From the NCBI RefSeq assembly GCF_035917335.1, contig NZ_CP109067.1, forward strand, positions 560,501 to 624,500: a DNA stretch of 64,000 nt, read 5' to 3'. Position 1 is the stretch's first letter, and the number at the start of each line of letters is the position of its first letter. Below, one piece after another: positions 47,558 through 57,595 of the stretch. Below the pieces are notes generated by a model that saw nothing but the letters and a program-made list of their open reading frames with translations, did not search any database and was not told the origin of the DNA. The position numbers were made by a program, and so were the translations under genes. The DNA is from Micromonospora sp. NBC_01813 (GTDB taxonomy: Bacteria > Actinomycetota > Actinomycetes > Mycobacteriales > Micromonosporaceae).

Positions 47558-48442
47558 TCAGCAGACGTGGAAGGTGTCGCAGGCGGTCTGGATGGGAACG
47601 GCGAGCCCGATGCCCTCCGCGTCCCGCGCCTTCGCGTTGGCGATCCCCACGACTTCTTTGCGCGTGTTGATGACCGGGCCACCGGAGTTGCCAGGGTTGA
47701 CCGACGCATCGAACTGGATCATCGATCCGGGCCCGTCGGTACGGTCCCGGACCGCACTGACCACCCCGGTCGTGATCGTCTGGGTGAGGCCGAGCGGCGC
47801 GCCGACGACCAGGACGCTCTCGCCGGGACCGGGCGGATCGGCGGCGGCGGGCAGGCCGGCGAATCCGGTGTCGACCTTCAGCAGCGCGATGTCCTGTGAC
47901 TGGTCCACGTCGGCGATCACCGCCGTGTACCGCTTGCCGTCCCGTTCGAGCTGCACCGACCTGCCGTCGCGTGACCAGACCGCTTCGACGACGTGAAAGG
48001 CGGTCAGAACGTTGGTGCGGCCGGTCTCGCCGGACGTGGTCTGGCCGGGCTCCCCGATGGCGAACGCGCTGCCGGTGAAGTCGTCGGCGATCACCTGGAA
48101 GACGCTGGGCAGCACGGCCGCCGCGACCGCCGGCGGGTCGAAGACCTGCTCGTTCTGATCCTCGACCGCGGCGAGCCGACCGTCCAGGCTGTCCAGCCGC
48201 TGATCGGTGCCGTCGGCGGCGTCCGCCGCGCTCTGCCGGCCCCCGGCCACATCGTCGCGCAGCTGGTCGATCTGCCCCGCCTGGATGGCGACGATCACCC
48301 CGAGCGCGATCAGCGCGGCCGTGACCCCCGTCGCGGCGGCCCAGCGCAGCGTGCCTGCCCAGCGCGGCCCGGCCGCCCAACGAGACGGCGTCGGCGGCCG
48401 GGGCGGCACCTGACCGGCCCAGTACGGCCCACCTTCCGCCAT
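47558..48442 (-). CDS. Membrane-anchored HtrA-like trypsin-type protease
   Basis: A 294-aa protease. Membrane segment about 35-55 (AAATGVTAALIALGVIVAI), then a coiled linker and the catalytic domain with H150 in LTAFHVV, D184 in SQDIALLKV and S253 in VNPGNSGGP. No PDZ domain follows, so it is shorter than DegP. A Cys pair near the C-terminus (TACDTFHVC) may form a disulfide. First gene of the envelope operon, divergent from the double-module kinase. Confidence 0.88.
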   Translation of the reverse strand: MAEGGPYWAGQVPPRPPTPSRWAAGPRWAGTLRWAAATGVTAALIALGVIVAIQAGQIDQLRDDVAGGRQSAADAADGTDQRLDSLDGRLAAVEDQNEQVFDPPAVAAAVLPSVFQVIADDFTGSAFAIGEPGQTTSGETGRTNVLTAFHVVEAVWSRDGRSVQLERDGKRYTAVIADVDQSQDIALLKVDTGFAGLPAAADPPGPGESVLVVGAPLGLTQTITTGVVSAVRDRTDGPGSMIQFDASVNPGNSGGPVINTRKEVVGIANAKARDAEGIGLAVPIQTACDTFHVC

Positions 48443-48561
48443 GGCGCCCCCGTCCAGTCACCCAACGCTCATCTGGTGTCATCGAGCGTATCGATTTCAG
48501 CGGTTGATCAGTGGTAGTCGTTCGACCCCCATCGGCGGTCGGGGACGTGGCGGCACACCGA

Positions 48562-48567
48562 TACCAT
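48562..48567 (+). promoter_or_regulatory. -10 box for the double-module kinase
   Basis: TACCAT followed by 6 bases and the GTG at 48574. Confidence 0.5.
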
Positions 48568-48573
48568 CGGCCC

Positions 48574-50814
48574 GTGCCGGGTGCGGTGGAACAGCGGCTG
48601 GTCCGTCAGGGGCTTGTCTACGCGCTCGGTCTGCGTACCGTCGTGATCGGCCTGTCCAGTGTGGTCTACCTGGTGCTCGCTGCGGTGCCCGACCGGGCGG
48701 TGGCCGTGGCGGTGGTGGTGGCGTTCAACGCGTGGAGCCTGGGCTACGCCGTCGTCCTGGTGCGGGGATCCGGGGTCACCCGCCGATGGCTGCCGATCAT
48801 CGACGTCGCGGCGGTGTGCGCGGTCTGCCTGACCCAGTCCTGGACCGTCGTGTCGGACCCGCGCGGCGGATCGACCTGGGTCCTCATCGTCGTGAACCTG
48901 GTCGTCGTCACCTACCCCTGGCAGGTCGGCTGGCCGCTGCTGGCCGGGGCCACCGGAGCGATCGTGACCGCGTACTTCGTCGGCGCGACCCTGGCCGATC
49001 CGGGCGGCTGGCTCGCCGACCCGGCGATCGGGCCCTGGACGGCCGCGCAGGCGGCGCTCTCCTGGGGGCTGTACCGGTTCGTCCGGCGCGGTGCCCGCGC
49101 CGCTGACCGGGCCATCGAGCGTGCCGCCGAGCTGCGGCGCGCGGCGGTGATCGCGGCGGCGCGCCGCCGCGACGAACGGGAGTACCTCGCGGCGCTGCAC
49201 GACACCGCGGCCGCGACCCTGCTGATGATCGGCAACGGCGTGCTGGCCCGCAACGAGCCGTGGCTCGCCGAGCAGGCCCGCCGCGACCTGCGGGAACTGC
49301 AGCGTTCCGAGGAGGCCGCCCAGGGCGAGGCGGACCTTGTCGCCCTGCTGCGTGACGTCGCCGGCAACGCCGCCCTGCACGTCACCTGGCAGACCCCCGA
49401 CCGTCTGCCGCTGCCGGCCGTGGACGCCGTGTCACTCAGTCGCGGCGTACGCGAGGCGTTGAACAACGTGGTCCGGCACGCGGGCACCGGCCAGGCCGCG
49501 ATCCGGGTGGACCACGACGCCGAGCAGGTCACCGTGGAGATCGCCGACCAGGGCGTCGGCTTCGACCCCGCACAGATCGGCACCCACCGGTACGGGGTGA
49601 CCCGGTCACTGGTGCAGCGGATGATCCAGATCGGCGGTCAGGCCCGGATCGACAGCCGCCCCGGCCACGGCACCACCGTCACCCTGACCTGCCCCCGGGC
49701 CGTCCCGGACGTCAGCGACAGCGATCAGCGGGTCATCGCCTCCTCGTTCCAGCGGGGCCTGCGCTGGGCCGTCGTCGTGATGAGCCTGGCGATCCTGCTG
49801 CTGCTCGACCTGCCCCGGCTGCTGGCCAGTCGCGAGGCGTACGCGGTGCTCTGGCCCCAGTTCGTCACCTGGTCCGGCCTGGTGGCGGTGACCCTGGTCG
49901 TCGCCGTCGCCACCTGGCGGGACCGCCCCCTCGGCCGGTGGCGGCCGCCGCTGCTTGTGCTGGTCTTCGGGCTGTCCGCCCTGGCGACCTGGTCGATGCG
50001 GCCGGAATACCTGCTCGGCCCCGCACACTGGTCGGAGGGCGACGCGGGTTGGCAAATCGTCCTGCTCATGATGGACGGCCGGGTCATCGTCTTCGCGGCC
50101 GTCCTCGCCGCCCAGTACCTGATGACGTTCGGGCAGGCCATTCTTGCCGGCGAGGCGGCCCTGAGCGTCGCCGGTGCGGTGAGCGCCAGCTGGGCCGTGC
50201 TCGCCTTTCAGCTCTCGATCGCGATGATCGCCGCTGTCCTGCGGGCGATGGCGACCTCGTCCGCCCAGGCGCTGGGCGTCGCCGAGCGGGTCCGCACCGC
50301 CGAGGCGGTCGCCCGGCACCTGCACGCCGACCGGGCCGGCCGGCTGTCGGTGCTGTCGACCACCGCCGTACCGCTGCTGGCGGGTCTGGCCAGCGGTGAG
50401 CTGGATCCGGGCGACGAGTCGGTACGCCGGTCGTGTGCGGCCGAGGCCGCCCGGATGCGGCGGCTCATCGCCGAGGACACCGGCACCGCCGACTCCCTGT
50501 CGCACGAGCTGCGGGCCTGCATCGAGATGGCCGAGCGCAACGGTGTCACGGTCTCCTTCGCCGAGCGCGGCACCCGTCCGGAGCTGTCGCCGCCGGTCCG
50601 TCGGCGGCTCATCGAGCCGGCGATCGCCGCCCTCGCCACTGCCCACGGCAAGGCCCGGCTCACGGTCGCCAGCACCGGCGAGACGGTGACCGTCAGCGTC
50701 GTCGCCGCATGCCAGCCCCCGCCACCGATGCCCGACGGCGACGGGGTCCGGCAGTCCACCGTGGTTTCCGGCGGCCGGCTGTGGGTCCAGGCCGCCTGGC
50801 AGGGAGAACGATGA
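48574..50814 (+). CDS. Sensor histidine kinase with two membrane/kinase modules
   Basis: A 746-aa protein. The first module has about five membrane helices (20-170), a HisKA_3-like helix with His in AALHDTAAATLLM and an ATPase domain with N box GVREALNNVVRHAG and G box ADQGVGFDP. After it come a second membrane block (about 390-560) and a second helix/ATPase-like region that has lost the N and G boxes. Fused double modules are rare. The GTG at 48574 is preferred over an earlier frame start. It overlaps the response regulator (ATGA), so they are a pair. Confidence 0.87.
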   Translation: MPGAVEQRLVRQGLVYALGLRTVVIGLSSVVYLVLAAVPDRAVAVAVVVAFNAWSLGYAVVLVRGSGVTRRWLPIIDVAAVCAVCLTQSWTVVSDPRGGSTWVLIVVNLVVVTYPWQVGWPLLAGATGAIVTAYFVGATLADPGGWLADPAIGPWTAAQAALSWGLYRFVRRGARAADRAIERAAELRRAAVIAAARRRDEREYLAALHDTAAATLLMIGNGVLARNEPWLAEQARRDLRELQRSEEAAQGEADLVALLRDVAGNAALHVTWQTPDRLPLPAVDAVSLSRGVREALNNVVRHAGTGQAAIRVDHDAEQVTVEIADQGVGFDPAQIGTHRYGVTRSLVQRMIQIGGQARIDSRPGHGTTVTLTCPRAVPDVSDSDQRVIASSFQRGLRWAVVVMSLAILLLLDLPRLLASREAYAVLWPQFVTWSGLVAVTLVVAVATWRDRPLGRWRPPLLVLVFGLSALATWSMRPEYLLGPAHWSEGDAGWQIVLLMMDGRVIVFAAVLAAQYLMTFGQAILAGEAALSVAGAVSASWAVLAFQLSIAMIAAVLRAMATSSAQALGVAERVRTAEAVARHLHADRAGRLSVLSTTAVPLLAGLASGELDPGDESVRRSCAAEAARMRRLIAEDTGTADSLSHELRACIEMAERNGVTVSFAERGTRPELSPPVRRRLIEPAIAALATAHGKARLTVASTGETVTVSVVAACQPPPPMPDGDGVRQSTVVSGGRLWVQAAWQGER

Positions 50815-51452
50815 TCACTGCGGTAGTCGTGGACGATCACCCCGTCGTCATCGCCGGGGTGCGTGCCTGGTGTGCGCTGGCCGACCCGCCGATCGAGGTC
50901 GTCGCCGCCGGGCCCACCGTCGCCGTCGCCTGGCTCGACCCGGGCGCGACGGCCGATGTCGTCGTCCTCGACCTGCAGCTCGACGTCACCGGCCCCGCGT
51001 ACGGTGACCTCAAACGACTCGTCGACGCGGGCCGCCAGGTCGTCGTCTACAGCATGCGCGACGACCGCGACAGCGCCCTCGCGGCCCTCGACATCGGCGC
51101 CTTCACCTATCTCACCAAGGCCGAGGGCGAGGACCACCTGGTGGCCGCGATCGCCGCCGCCGCGGCCGGTACGCCGTACACCCCGCCGGCCCTCGCCGGT
51201 GCGTTCGGCACCGACGAGCGCCCGCAACGCCCGCGACTGTCGCCGCGCGAGCATCAGGTCCTGATCGAGTGGTTCCACTCCGAGTCGAAGGAGATGGTCG
51301 CCCGCCGCCTGCGCCTCACCGTCCATCGGGTCAATTCCTGCCTGGAACGGGTACGCATCAAGTACGCCAACGTCGGCCGGGAGGCACCCACCAAGGCCGC
51401 CCTCGTCGCCCGGGCCCTGCAGGACGGCCTGATCACCACCGACGAACTCTGA
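50811..51452 (+). CDS. LuxR-type response regulator, partner of the double kinase
   Basis: A 213-aa regulator. The receiver has VVVDDHPVVIAGVRAW, with the phospho-Asp in VVVLDLQLD, and KAEGEDHLVAA. The C-terminal HTH (LSPREHQVLIEWFHSESKEM) departs from the usual LuxR consensus, with a VHRVNSCLERVRIKYANV recognition segment. The start overlaps the kinase stop by four bases. Confidence 0.9.
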   Translation: MITAVVVDDHPVVIAGVRAWCALADPPIEVVAAGPTVAVAWLDPGATADVVVLDLQLDVTGPAYGDLKRLVDAGRQVVVYSMRDDRDSALAALDIGAFTYLTKAEGEDHLVAAIAAAAAGTPYTPPALAGAFGTDERPQRPRLSPREHQVLIEWFHSESKEMVARRLRLTVHRVNSCLERVRIKYANVGREAPTKAALVARALQDGLITTDEL

Positions 51453-51458
51453 CCATCC

Positions 51459-51477
51459 AGCTTCGAGTTTCGAAGCT
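51459..51477. terminator. Short hairpin after the response regulator
   Basis: AGCTTCG (51459-51465) pairs with CGAAGCT (51471-51477). It sits between two convergent genes. The stem is only 7 bp, so it is a weak candidate. Confidence 0.4.
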
Positions 51478-51489
51478 CACCGCCGCTGG

Positions 51490-52434
51490 TCAGCCGATCG
51501 GGATCATGGTCTTGGTGAGCCGTTCGGAGACCTGCCAGATCCGCGTGGCGTCGTCGGTGCTCAGCAGCGGCGAGTAGGTCCGGTGCTCGACCGGCGGGCC
51601 GCCGAGATTGCCCAGGCCGCTGGGCCCGTACAGCACACCGCCTTTCGCGGTGGGCGACGTCGCGGCGAGAAGCGCCGGCAGGGCTGCGGTCTCGACGGTG
51701 CCGAGGAGGACCCCGCGAGCCGACAGCGCGCGGATCAGGCGAACCGACGCGGTGTCCTTACTGCGGCCGACCTCCGGGCGGGCAGCGAGCAGACTGGTCG
51801 GGGCCACGCCGGGGTGGGCGAGGTTGCTGGTGATGCCCCAGCCGTCGGCCTGGCTGCGGCGGTCCAACTCCAGCCCGAACAACCCGAACGCGATCTTGGA
51901 CTGGATGTAGGCCCGCTGACCGTTGTAGCCACGCTCCCAGGCCAGGTCGTCCCAGTTGATGGTGCCCCAGCGCGCCGCGATGCTGAGCTGCGAGGTCACC
52001 CGGGCGCGTCCCGCGCGCAGCAGCGGAAGCAGAGCGCCGACGAGCGCGAAGTGCCCGAGGTGGTTGGTGCCGAACTGCAGCTCGAACCCGTCGGCCGTGG
52101 TCTGCCGGCTGGGTGGGGTCATCACGCCGGCGTTGTTGATCAGGAGGTGGATCGGCTGATCCTCCGCGCGCAGCGTCTCGCCGAACGCGGCGACCGACCC
52201 CAGTGAGGAGAGGTCGAGGTCGCGCAGCGACACCTGCGCCTTCGGCACCCTCGCCCGGATTCCCGCGACCGCGCGCTCGCCCTTGCCGCGGTTACGCACC
52301 GGCATGATCACCTCCGCGTCGGCGGCGGCCAGCCGGGTGGCGATCACCAGGCCCATCCCGTCGCTCGCGCCGGTGACGATCGCCCGCTTTCCGGACAAAC
52401 TGGGAATCGTGATGTCGATGTTCCTGCGTGGCAT
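51490..52434 (-). CDS. Short-chain dehydrogenase/reductase
   Basis: A 314-aa SDR. The NAD(P) motif is [20 protein letters not shown] is present in [12 protein letters not shown], and the active-site Y-x3-K is in YIQSK, with an upstream [10 protein letters not shown] containing the serine. The protein is somewhat longer than a classical SDR, with a [16 protein letters not shown] insert like that of NAD(P)-binding reductases such as WW-domain oxidoreductase-type SDRs. Substrate unknown. Divergent from the XRE/MmyB regulator, which could control it. Confidence 0.92.
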   Translation of the reverse strand: MPRRNIDITIPSLSGKRAIVTGASDGMGLVIATRLAAADAEVIMPVRNRGKGERAVAGIRARVPKAQVSLRDLDLSSLGSVAAFGETLRAEDQPIHLLINNAGVMTPPSRQTTADGFELQFGTNHLGHFALVGALLPLLRAGRARVTSQLSIAARWGTINWDDLAWERGYNGQRAYIQSKIAFGLFGLELDRRSQADGWGITSNLAHPGVAPTSLLAARPEVGRSKDTASVRLIRALSARGVLLGTVETAALPALLAATSPTAKGGVLYGPSGLGNLGGPPVEHRTYSPLLSTDDATRIWQVSERLTKTMIPIG

Positions 52435-52629
52435 CGTTCTGCTCCTTCGTCGGGCGGCTCCCTCATCGGGCGGCCACGTCGATCCTCGGCCGTTGGCGGC
52501 AGCGCATCCACGGCCTACCGATCCCCGGCTATCCCGACCCCTGCCACCGCAGAGGCGGATCGGCGATCCGTGGTTGCCGACGCGCCCAGCCGGTAGAAAC
52601 GAAGCAGCGGCGCGAGATGAGGGAATGTG

Positions 52630-53469
52630 ATGATCGATCGGGCAGGGCTGGCGGGGTTCCTCCGCAGTCGTCGCGAGGCGCTGCAACCCGAGGACGTGGG
52701 CCTGCCACGCGGCCCCCGGCGCCGGACCAGCGGGCTGCGCCGCGAGGAGGTCGCGGCGCTGTGCCACATGTCGACCGACTACTACTCGCGTCTGGAGCGC
52801 GAACGCGGACCGCAGCCGTCGAGCCAGATGCTCGCCTCGATCGCCCAGGGTCTGCACCTGTCGTTCGACGAACGGGACCACCTGTTCCGCCTCGCCGGGC
52901 AGAACCCGCCCACCCGGGGCGGCGTCAGCGAACACATCAGCCCTGGCCTGCTGCGGGTCCTCGACCGCCTCAGCGACACCCCGGCCGAGATCGCCACCGA
53001 ACTCGGCGAGACCCTGCGCCAGTCCCCGATGGGTGTCGCGCTCACCGGCGACACCACGAGGTACACCGGCCCGGCCCGCAGCTCGGGCTACCGGTGGTTC
53101 ACCGATCCAGCCGCACGGGACTTCTACGCGCCGCAGTCGCATCAGTTCCTCACCCGGATGTACGCGTCCGGTCTGCGCCAGATCGTCACCCTGCGCGGCC
53201 CTGACTCCCGCGCCGCGCACCTCGTGGACCTGCTCCTCGCCCGCAGCGACGAGTTCCGGCAGGTGTGGGACAACCATGAGATCGGGATCCGCCCCCACGA
53301 CGTCAAACACTTCGTCCACCCGCAGGTCGGCGACCTGGAACTGACCTGTCAACGGCTGGTCGACCCCGGCCAGGCCCACTCGCTGCTCGTCTACACGGCC
53401 ATCCCCGGCAGCGAAAGCCACGACAAGCTGCACCTGCTGTCCGTCATCGGCACCTCGGCTCTCAGCTGA
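52630..53469 (+). CDS. XRE-family regulator with MmyB-like domain
   Basis: A 279-aa regulator (ATG 52630; an in-frame GTG one codon earlier is possible). The HTH at residues 5-75 has [20 protein letters not shown]. The C-terminal MmyB-like ligand domain includes [16 protein letters not shown] and [16 protein letters not shown]. Such regulators usually control the divergent SDR or oxidoreductase gene next to them, here at 51490-52434. It overlaps the end of the SARP gene by 8 bases on the opposite strand. Confidence 0.9.
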   Translation: MIDRAGLAGFLRSRREALQPEDVGLPRGPRRRTSGLRREEVAALCHMSTDYYSRLERERGPQPSSQMLASIAQGLHLSFDERDHLFRLAGQNPPTRGGVSEHISPGLLRVLDRLSDTPAEIATELGETLRQSPMGVALTGDTTRYTGPARSSGYRWFTDPAARDFYAPQSHQFLTRMYASGLRQIVTLRGPDSRAAHLVDLLLARSDEFRQVWDNHEIGIRPHDVKHFVHPQVGDLELTCQRLVDPGQAHSLLVYTAIPGSESHDKLHLLSVIGTSALS

Positions 53470-56329
53470 GCGATGCGGCGGGCTGGGCGCAGCGGGCGCG
53501 CAGAGCCGCAGAGTCCGGGTGGCCGGACGCCTCCATCAGGACCAGTGCCGCCGCCCAACTTTCCCGGGCCGCCTCGACCTGGCCGCCGGCGTACCGGGAA
53601 TCGCCGAGGTCGACCAGAGTCTCGGCCTCGCCGCCCCGGTCGCCGATCTCCCGGAACAGCCGCAGCGCCCGCTCGTGGCAGTCGACCGCCTCGCGGTGCG
53701 CGCCGCCGGCCGCCTCGGCGCAGCCGGCAGTACGCCAGTTCGTCGCCGCCCCGTGCCGGTTGCCGATCTCGGTGTTGATCGCCAGGGCCTGCCGGCACAG
53801 CCCCCGGGCCTCGTCGGGTTCGCCGAGCCGGATCCGGGTCCAGGCGATGTTGTTCATCGCTCTCGCCTGCCCGGCGAGATGCCCGGCCAGCCGGTACAGC
53901 TCCAGCGACCGCAGGTCGTAGTCGAGGGCTTCGGTGTCGCGGCCCTGCCGCTCCAGCATCCGGGCGATGTTCACGTGCGTCTGCGCCTGGTTGGCCCGGT
54001 CCCCGACGGCCACGAACAGCTCCAGCGCCTGCGCCAGGTGCCGCGTGGCGTCGTCCGGCCGGTCCAGTTGGGTCAACGCCCGACCCAGGTTGCGGTGCAG
54101 TTGCGCCTGCGCCGCCCGGTCGGCCAGCCGGACCGCCGACGGCAACGCGGCACCCTGCACCGCCAGCTGGTCGTGCCACAGCGCCCGCAGGTTCACGTAG
54201 CTGGTCAGACTCCAGGCCAGCTCCCAGGCGTGCCGGTCCCAGCGCTCGCGCGCGGCCAGGTCGACCGCGGCGAGCAGCACCCGGTGCTCGGCCACCAGCC
54301 AGCACATCGCCGCCGCGCTGTCGGCCAGTGCCGGGACGACCACCCCGGCGTGCGGGCAGTCCAGCAGGATCGGGTCCCGGTGCGGATACAGCAGCCGGTC
54401 GGCGGCGTACGCGGTGTGCAGCCAGTGGTCGAGCAGTCGCCCGGTCGCGGCCCGCCGGTGCGCCGCCGGCTCCTGCGCGTCGGCCAGCTCGGCGGCGTAC
54501 GCCCGGAGCAGGTCATGGGCGACGTACCGGCCGGGGGAGTGCTCGGTGATCAGGTTGGCGCGGGTCAGCACCGCCAGCAGCCGGCGGACGGCGGGCATCG
54601 GGGCACCGGCCAGGCTCGCTGCCGCCGGCACCGTCAGCTCCGGCCCGGGATGCAGCCCGATCAGGCGGAACAGCCCGGCGGCGGCCGGATCCAGTGCCCG
54701 GTACGACCAGGAGAAGACGGCCCGCACGTCGGCGGCCGGATCCCCACCGTCGAACGGGTCGAGACTGGCGCCGGCCTGCGCCAGCTCGGCGGCCAGGTCG
54801 GGCAGCGAGACCGCCCGGTTCACCACCACCCGCGCCGAGGCGACGGCGAGCGCCAGCGGCAGCCGGGCACACCGTTCGACGATCTGCGCGACGGCGGCCG
54901 GCTCCGCCCGTACCCGTGTCTGTCCCAGCCGCGCGGCCAGGAACCGCCGGGCCTCGCCGTCGGTGAACAGATCGAGGGTGACCGGCCGGGCTCCGTCGAT
55001 GGCGACCAGGCCGCCGAGCTGTTCCCGACTGGTCACCACGGTGACGCAGCCCAGTGCGCCGGGCAGCAGCGGGCGGACCTGCTCGGCGTCGCGGGCGTTG
55101 TCCAGCAGCACCAGCATCCGTCGGCCGGCGACCAGACTGCGGTACAGGGCGGTCTGCGCGGCCAGGCCGATCGGGACCCGCTGCGGGGCCACCCCGAGGG
55201 CGGCCAGGAATCCGCGTACCGCCTCGGCCGGGTCCACGGCGGCGCCGGCCGGGTCGAATCCGCGCAGGTTCACGTACAGCTGTCCATCGGGGAAGCGGTC
55301 GGCGGCCCGGTGCGCCCAGTGCAGCACGAGGGTGCTCTTGCCGACGCCGGCCGTGCCGGCCACCACCGCCAGCGGGCTCCCCGCCGGCCGTGCCGGGTCG
55401 GCGGTGAGCATCGCGTCCAGCTCGGTGAGCTCGGCTGCCCGACCGGTGAACGTGGCCGGCGCTGCCGGCAACTGCCGGGGTGGGGCTGCCGTGATCGCAG
55501 GATCCGGGGCCTGCTCCTTGCGGGGGGCCGGGGCCGGGTGCGGCACGGTCGCTGACCCCAGCGCCGGGTCCGCGGTCAGAATCCGCTGGTACGTCTGCCG
55601 TAGTGGCGCCGCAGGGTCGGTGCCCAACTCATCGGCGAGCCGTGCCCGGACCAGCTGATAGTGGCGCAACGCCTCGGCCTGGCGTCCCGCCCCGTACAGG
55701 GCTCGCATCAGCTGACCGGCGATCCGCTCGTCGAGCGGATGCTCGGCGGCCCGGGTGCTCAGCTCGCCGAGCAGGTCGGCATGCCGGCCGGTGGCCAACT
55801 GCAGGTCGACCAGGTCCAGTTGGGCGGCGTGCCGGTCGGCGGCCAGCGCCGTGCGTACCGGGTCCAGCCAGGCCGACCCCAGGGCACCGAACGGTTCGCC
55901 GCGCCACAGCGACAGCGCCCGGGTCAGCAGCGCCGCCGGGTCGTCCCCGGTGTGGGTCGGCCGGGCCGCCATGGCCGCGCGGGCCCGGGTGATCAGCTGC
56001 TCGAACAGGTGCAGGTCGACCAGGGCCGGATCGACCCGCAGCAGGTAGCCGCCGGCCCGGCGGACGATCGCCACCTGGTCGGCCGGCGCCAGCACCTGCC
56101 GCAGCCGGGAGAGATATCCGGCCAGTGCGTTGCGGGCCCGCTGCGGAGGTCGCTCACCCCAGACCCGGTCCAGCAACCGCTCGGCGGGGACCACCCGGCC
56201 CGCGTCGACCAGCAGCGCCACCAGTACGTCTCGCTGCCGGGCGTGCCCCAGGTCGAGATCCCGACCGCCGAGGCGGACCGCCACCTCACCGAGGACCAGC
56301 AGTTCGAGCTTGGTCTCCGGAGTGTCCAC
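53462..56329 (-). CDS. AfsR/SARP-family transcriptional regulator
   Basis: A 955-aa regulator from a GTG. The OmpR-like DNA-binding domain ([20 protein letters not shown]) and the BTAD (about 95-250, including [15 protein letters not shown]) come first. The NB-ARC domain has the P-loop GTAGVGKST (about 327-335) and [12 protein letters not shown]. The C-terminal TPR block covers about 690-940. SARP proteins of this size often activate secondary-metabolite clusters, but no biosynthetic genes are in the window. Divergent from the secreted protein gene. Confidence 0.92.
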   Translation of the reverse strand: MDTPETKLELLVLGEVAVRLGGRDLDLGHARQRDVLVALLVDAGRVVPAERLLDRVWGERPPQRARNALAGYLSRLRQVLAPADQVAIVRRAGGYLLRVDPALVDLHLFEQLITRARAAMAARPTHTGDDPAALLTRALSLWRGEPFGALGSAWLDPVRTALAADRHAAQLDLVDLQLATGRHADLLGELSTRAAEHPLDERIAGQLMRALYGAGRQAEALRHYQLVRARLADELGTDPAAPLRQTYQRILTADPALGSATVPHPAPAPRKEQAPDPAITAAPPRQLPAAPATFTGRAAELTELDAMLTADPARPAGSPLAVVAGTAGVGKSTLVLHWAHRAADRFPDGQLYVNLRGFDPAGAAVDPAEAVRGFLAALGVAPQRVPIGLAAQTALYRSLVAGRRMLVLLDNARDAEQVRPLLPGALGCVTVVTSREQLGGLVAIDGARPVTLDLFTDGEARRFLAARLGQTRVRAEPAAVAQIVERCARLPLALAVASARVVVNRAVSLPDLAAELAQAGASLDPFDGGDPAADVRAVFSWSYRALDPAAAGLFRLIGLHPGPELTVPAAASLAGAPMPAVRRLLAVLTRANLITEHSPGRYVAHDLLRAYAAELADAQEPAAHRRAATGRLLDHWLHTAYAADRLLYPHRDPILLDCPHAGVVVPALADSAAAMCWLVAEHRVLLAAVDLAARERWDRHAWELAWSLTSYVNLRALWHDQLAVQGAALPSAVRLADRAAQAQLHRNLGRALTQLDRPDDATRHLAQALELFVAVGDRANQAQTHVNIARMLERQGRDTEALDYDLRSLELYRLAGHLAGQARAMNNIAWTRIRLGEPDEARGLCRQALAINTEIGNRHGAATNWRTAGCAEAAGGAHREAVDCHERALRLFREIGDRGGEAETLVDLGDSRYAGGQVEAARESWAAALVLMEASGHPDSAALRARCAQPAASLS

Positions 56330-56463
56330 CCCTGCAGCATCCTCCGAATCACACGGCTGAGCAGCCTATTTCACGACTGCCGAAACTTCTCCGAAGGTCC
56401 ACCGGCCACAGTCTGGATCGACGGCACAAGCCAGTCACCTCGATCAATTCGGAAAGAGGAGCC

Positions 56464-57324
56464 ATGAACACGAATCAACGCCGGACCGGTCGGCGGGTCG
56501 CAGCACTTCTCGCCACCCTGACGATCGGAGTGGCCGCCCAGCTCGTCGTGGCCGCTCCGGCCGCCGCGGTCAGCGGACTGATCCGGACCACCCACGTCGC
56601 CACCGCGACGAACTCGCAGTCGCCGAAGACCCGGGCGGCCGAGTGTCCGAACGGGATGCGGGTGATCGGCGGCGGTGCCCGGGTCAGCGGCCCGGCTGCG
56701 CAGTCGATCCGGCTGAGCATCATGCAGCCGGTCAGCGGCCCCGGCCAGACCGACCGGTACGAGGTCTGGGCGGACGAGCCGCCGGGCGGCATCAGCGGCA
56801 ACTGGGCACTGGAGGGGTACGCGATCTGTGCCCCGGCGGCCTCGGTACCCGGGTACAACATCGCCTTGCAGGGTTCCGGCTACTCGTCGGTCTCGACCCG
56901 CAGCGTCGCCGCCGGCTGTGCGGGCAGCCAGCGGGTGATCGGCAGCGGGGCGAGCATCGCCGGTGGCGGGCTCGGCAGCGTCGGTCTGCAGATGTCCCGG
57001 GCCTCCGGTCCGTTGGACATCGCCCGGGCCGCCGCCGCCGAGGACGGTGCCTACTCGGGCAACTGGCAGGTCACCGCGTACGCCATCTGCGCCGACCCGG
57101 TCGGGGCGGCGGCGGAGGGTTCGGTGCAGACCGGGGTCGCCACGGCCAGCCACGCCTGCCCGGCGGGCGAGGACGTGCACTCGGTCGGTGGGGCGACGGG
57201 AGCCGGGGCGACCGGGCAGACCTTCCTGAACTCCGTCTACCCGGATGCCGGCCTCAACGCGGTCCGTCTCGCGCTGACCGGCGTGCCCACCGACGGCCTG
57301 GCGATCCAGGCGATCTGCGCCTGA
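56464..57324 (+). CDS. Secreted repeat protein
   Basis: A 286-aa secreted protein. Signal peptide about 1-35 (AAQLVVAAPAAAV). The mature part has about three repeats of roughly 70-80 residues sharing a CPNGMRVIGGGA-like motif (CAGSQRVIGSGAS; CPAGEDVHSVGGA) and a later WxxxAYAICA motif (LEGYAICAP; VTAYAICADP). Each ends in a Cys, giving possible disulfides. Family unknown. AAAGAGGAG precedes ATG 56464. It is divergent from the SARP gene, 134 bases apart. Confidence 0.75.
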   Translation: MNTNQRRTGRRVAALLATLTIGVAAQLVVAAPAAAVSGLIRTTHVATATNSQSPKTRAAECPNGMRVIGGGARVSGPAAQSIRLSIMQPVSGPGQTDRYEVWADEPPGGISGNWALEGYAICAPAASVPGYNIALQGSGYSSVSTRSVAAGCAGSQRVIGSGASIAGGGLGSVGLQMSRASGPLDIARAAAAEDGAYSGNWQVTAYAICADPVGAAAEGSVQTGVATASHACPAGEDVHSVGGATGAGATGQTFLNSVYPDAGLNAVRLALTGVPTDGLAIQAICA

Positions 57325-57584
57325 TCGACGGCCACCGGGTCACCGGGGTCGATGGAGACAGCCAACCGCACGGTGAGGGCCGATGGGCCGCAGGTGGCAT
57401 CCGCCGCCTGCGGCCAATCGCCGTACGCATCTTCCGGCAGGAGTTGTACGTAACGTATTCACGTTTCCCTCGACGTCCTTTTGAAATCTTGGTGGATCGG
57501 GTGGGCTGTGGCCGTAGTGGAAGTGTCATCAATCCGTCCATGTATTCGAGTGGAATCGTTGCGGTACGTTGGTCGTTGGGAATA

Positions 57585-57590
57585 TAGAAT
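57585..57590 (+). promoter_or_regulatory. -10 box for the ATPase gene
   Basis: TAGAAT followed by 5 bases and the GTG at 57596. Further upstream a perfect 11-base palindrome, TACGTAACGTA (57447-57457), could be an operator. Confidence 0.45.
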
Positions 57591-57595
57591 GATGT

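Noticed and set aside
53462-57324. Secondary-metabolite gene cluster
   Set aside because: The SARP regulator suggested one, but no synthase, synthetase, tailoring cluster or resistance gene adjoins it.
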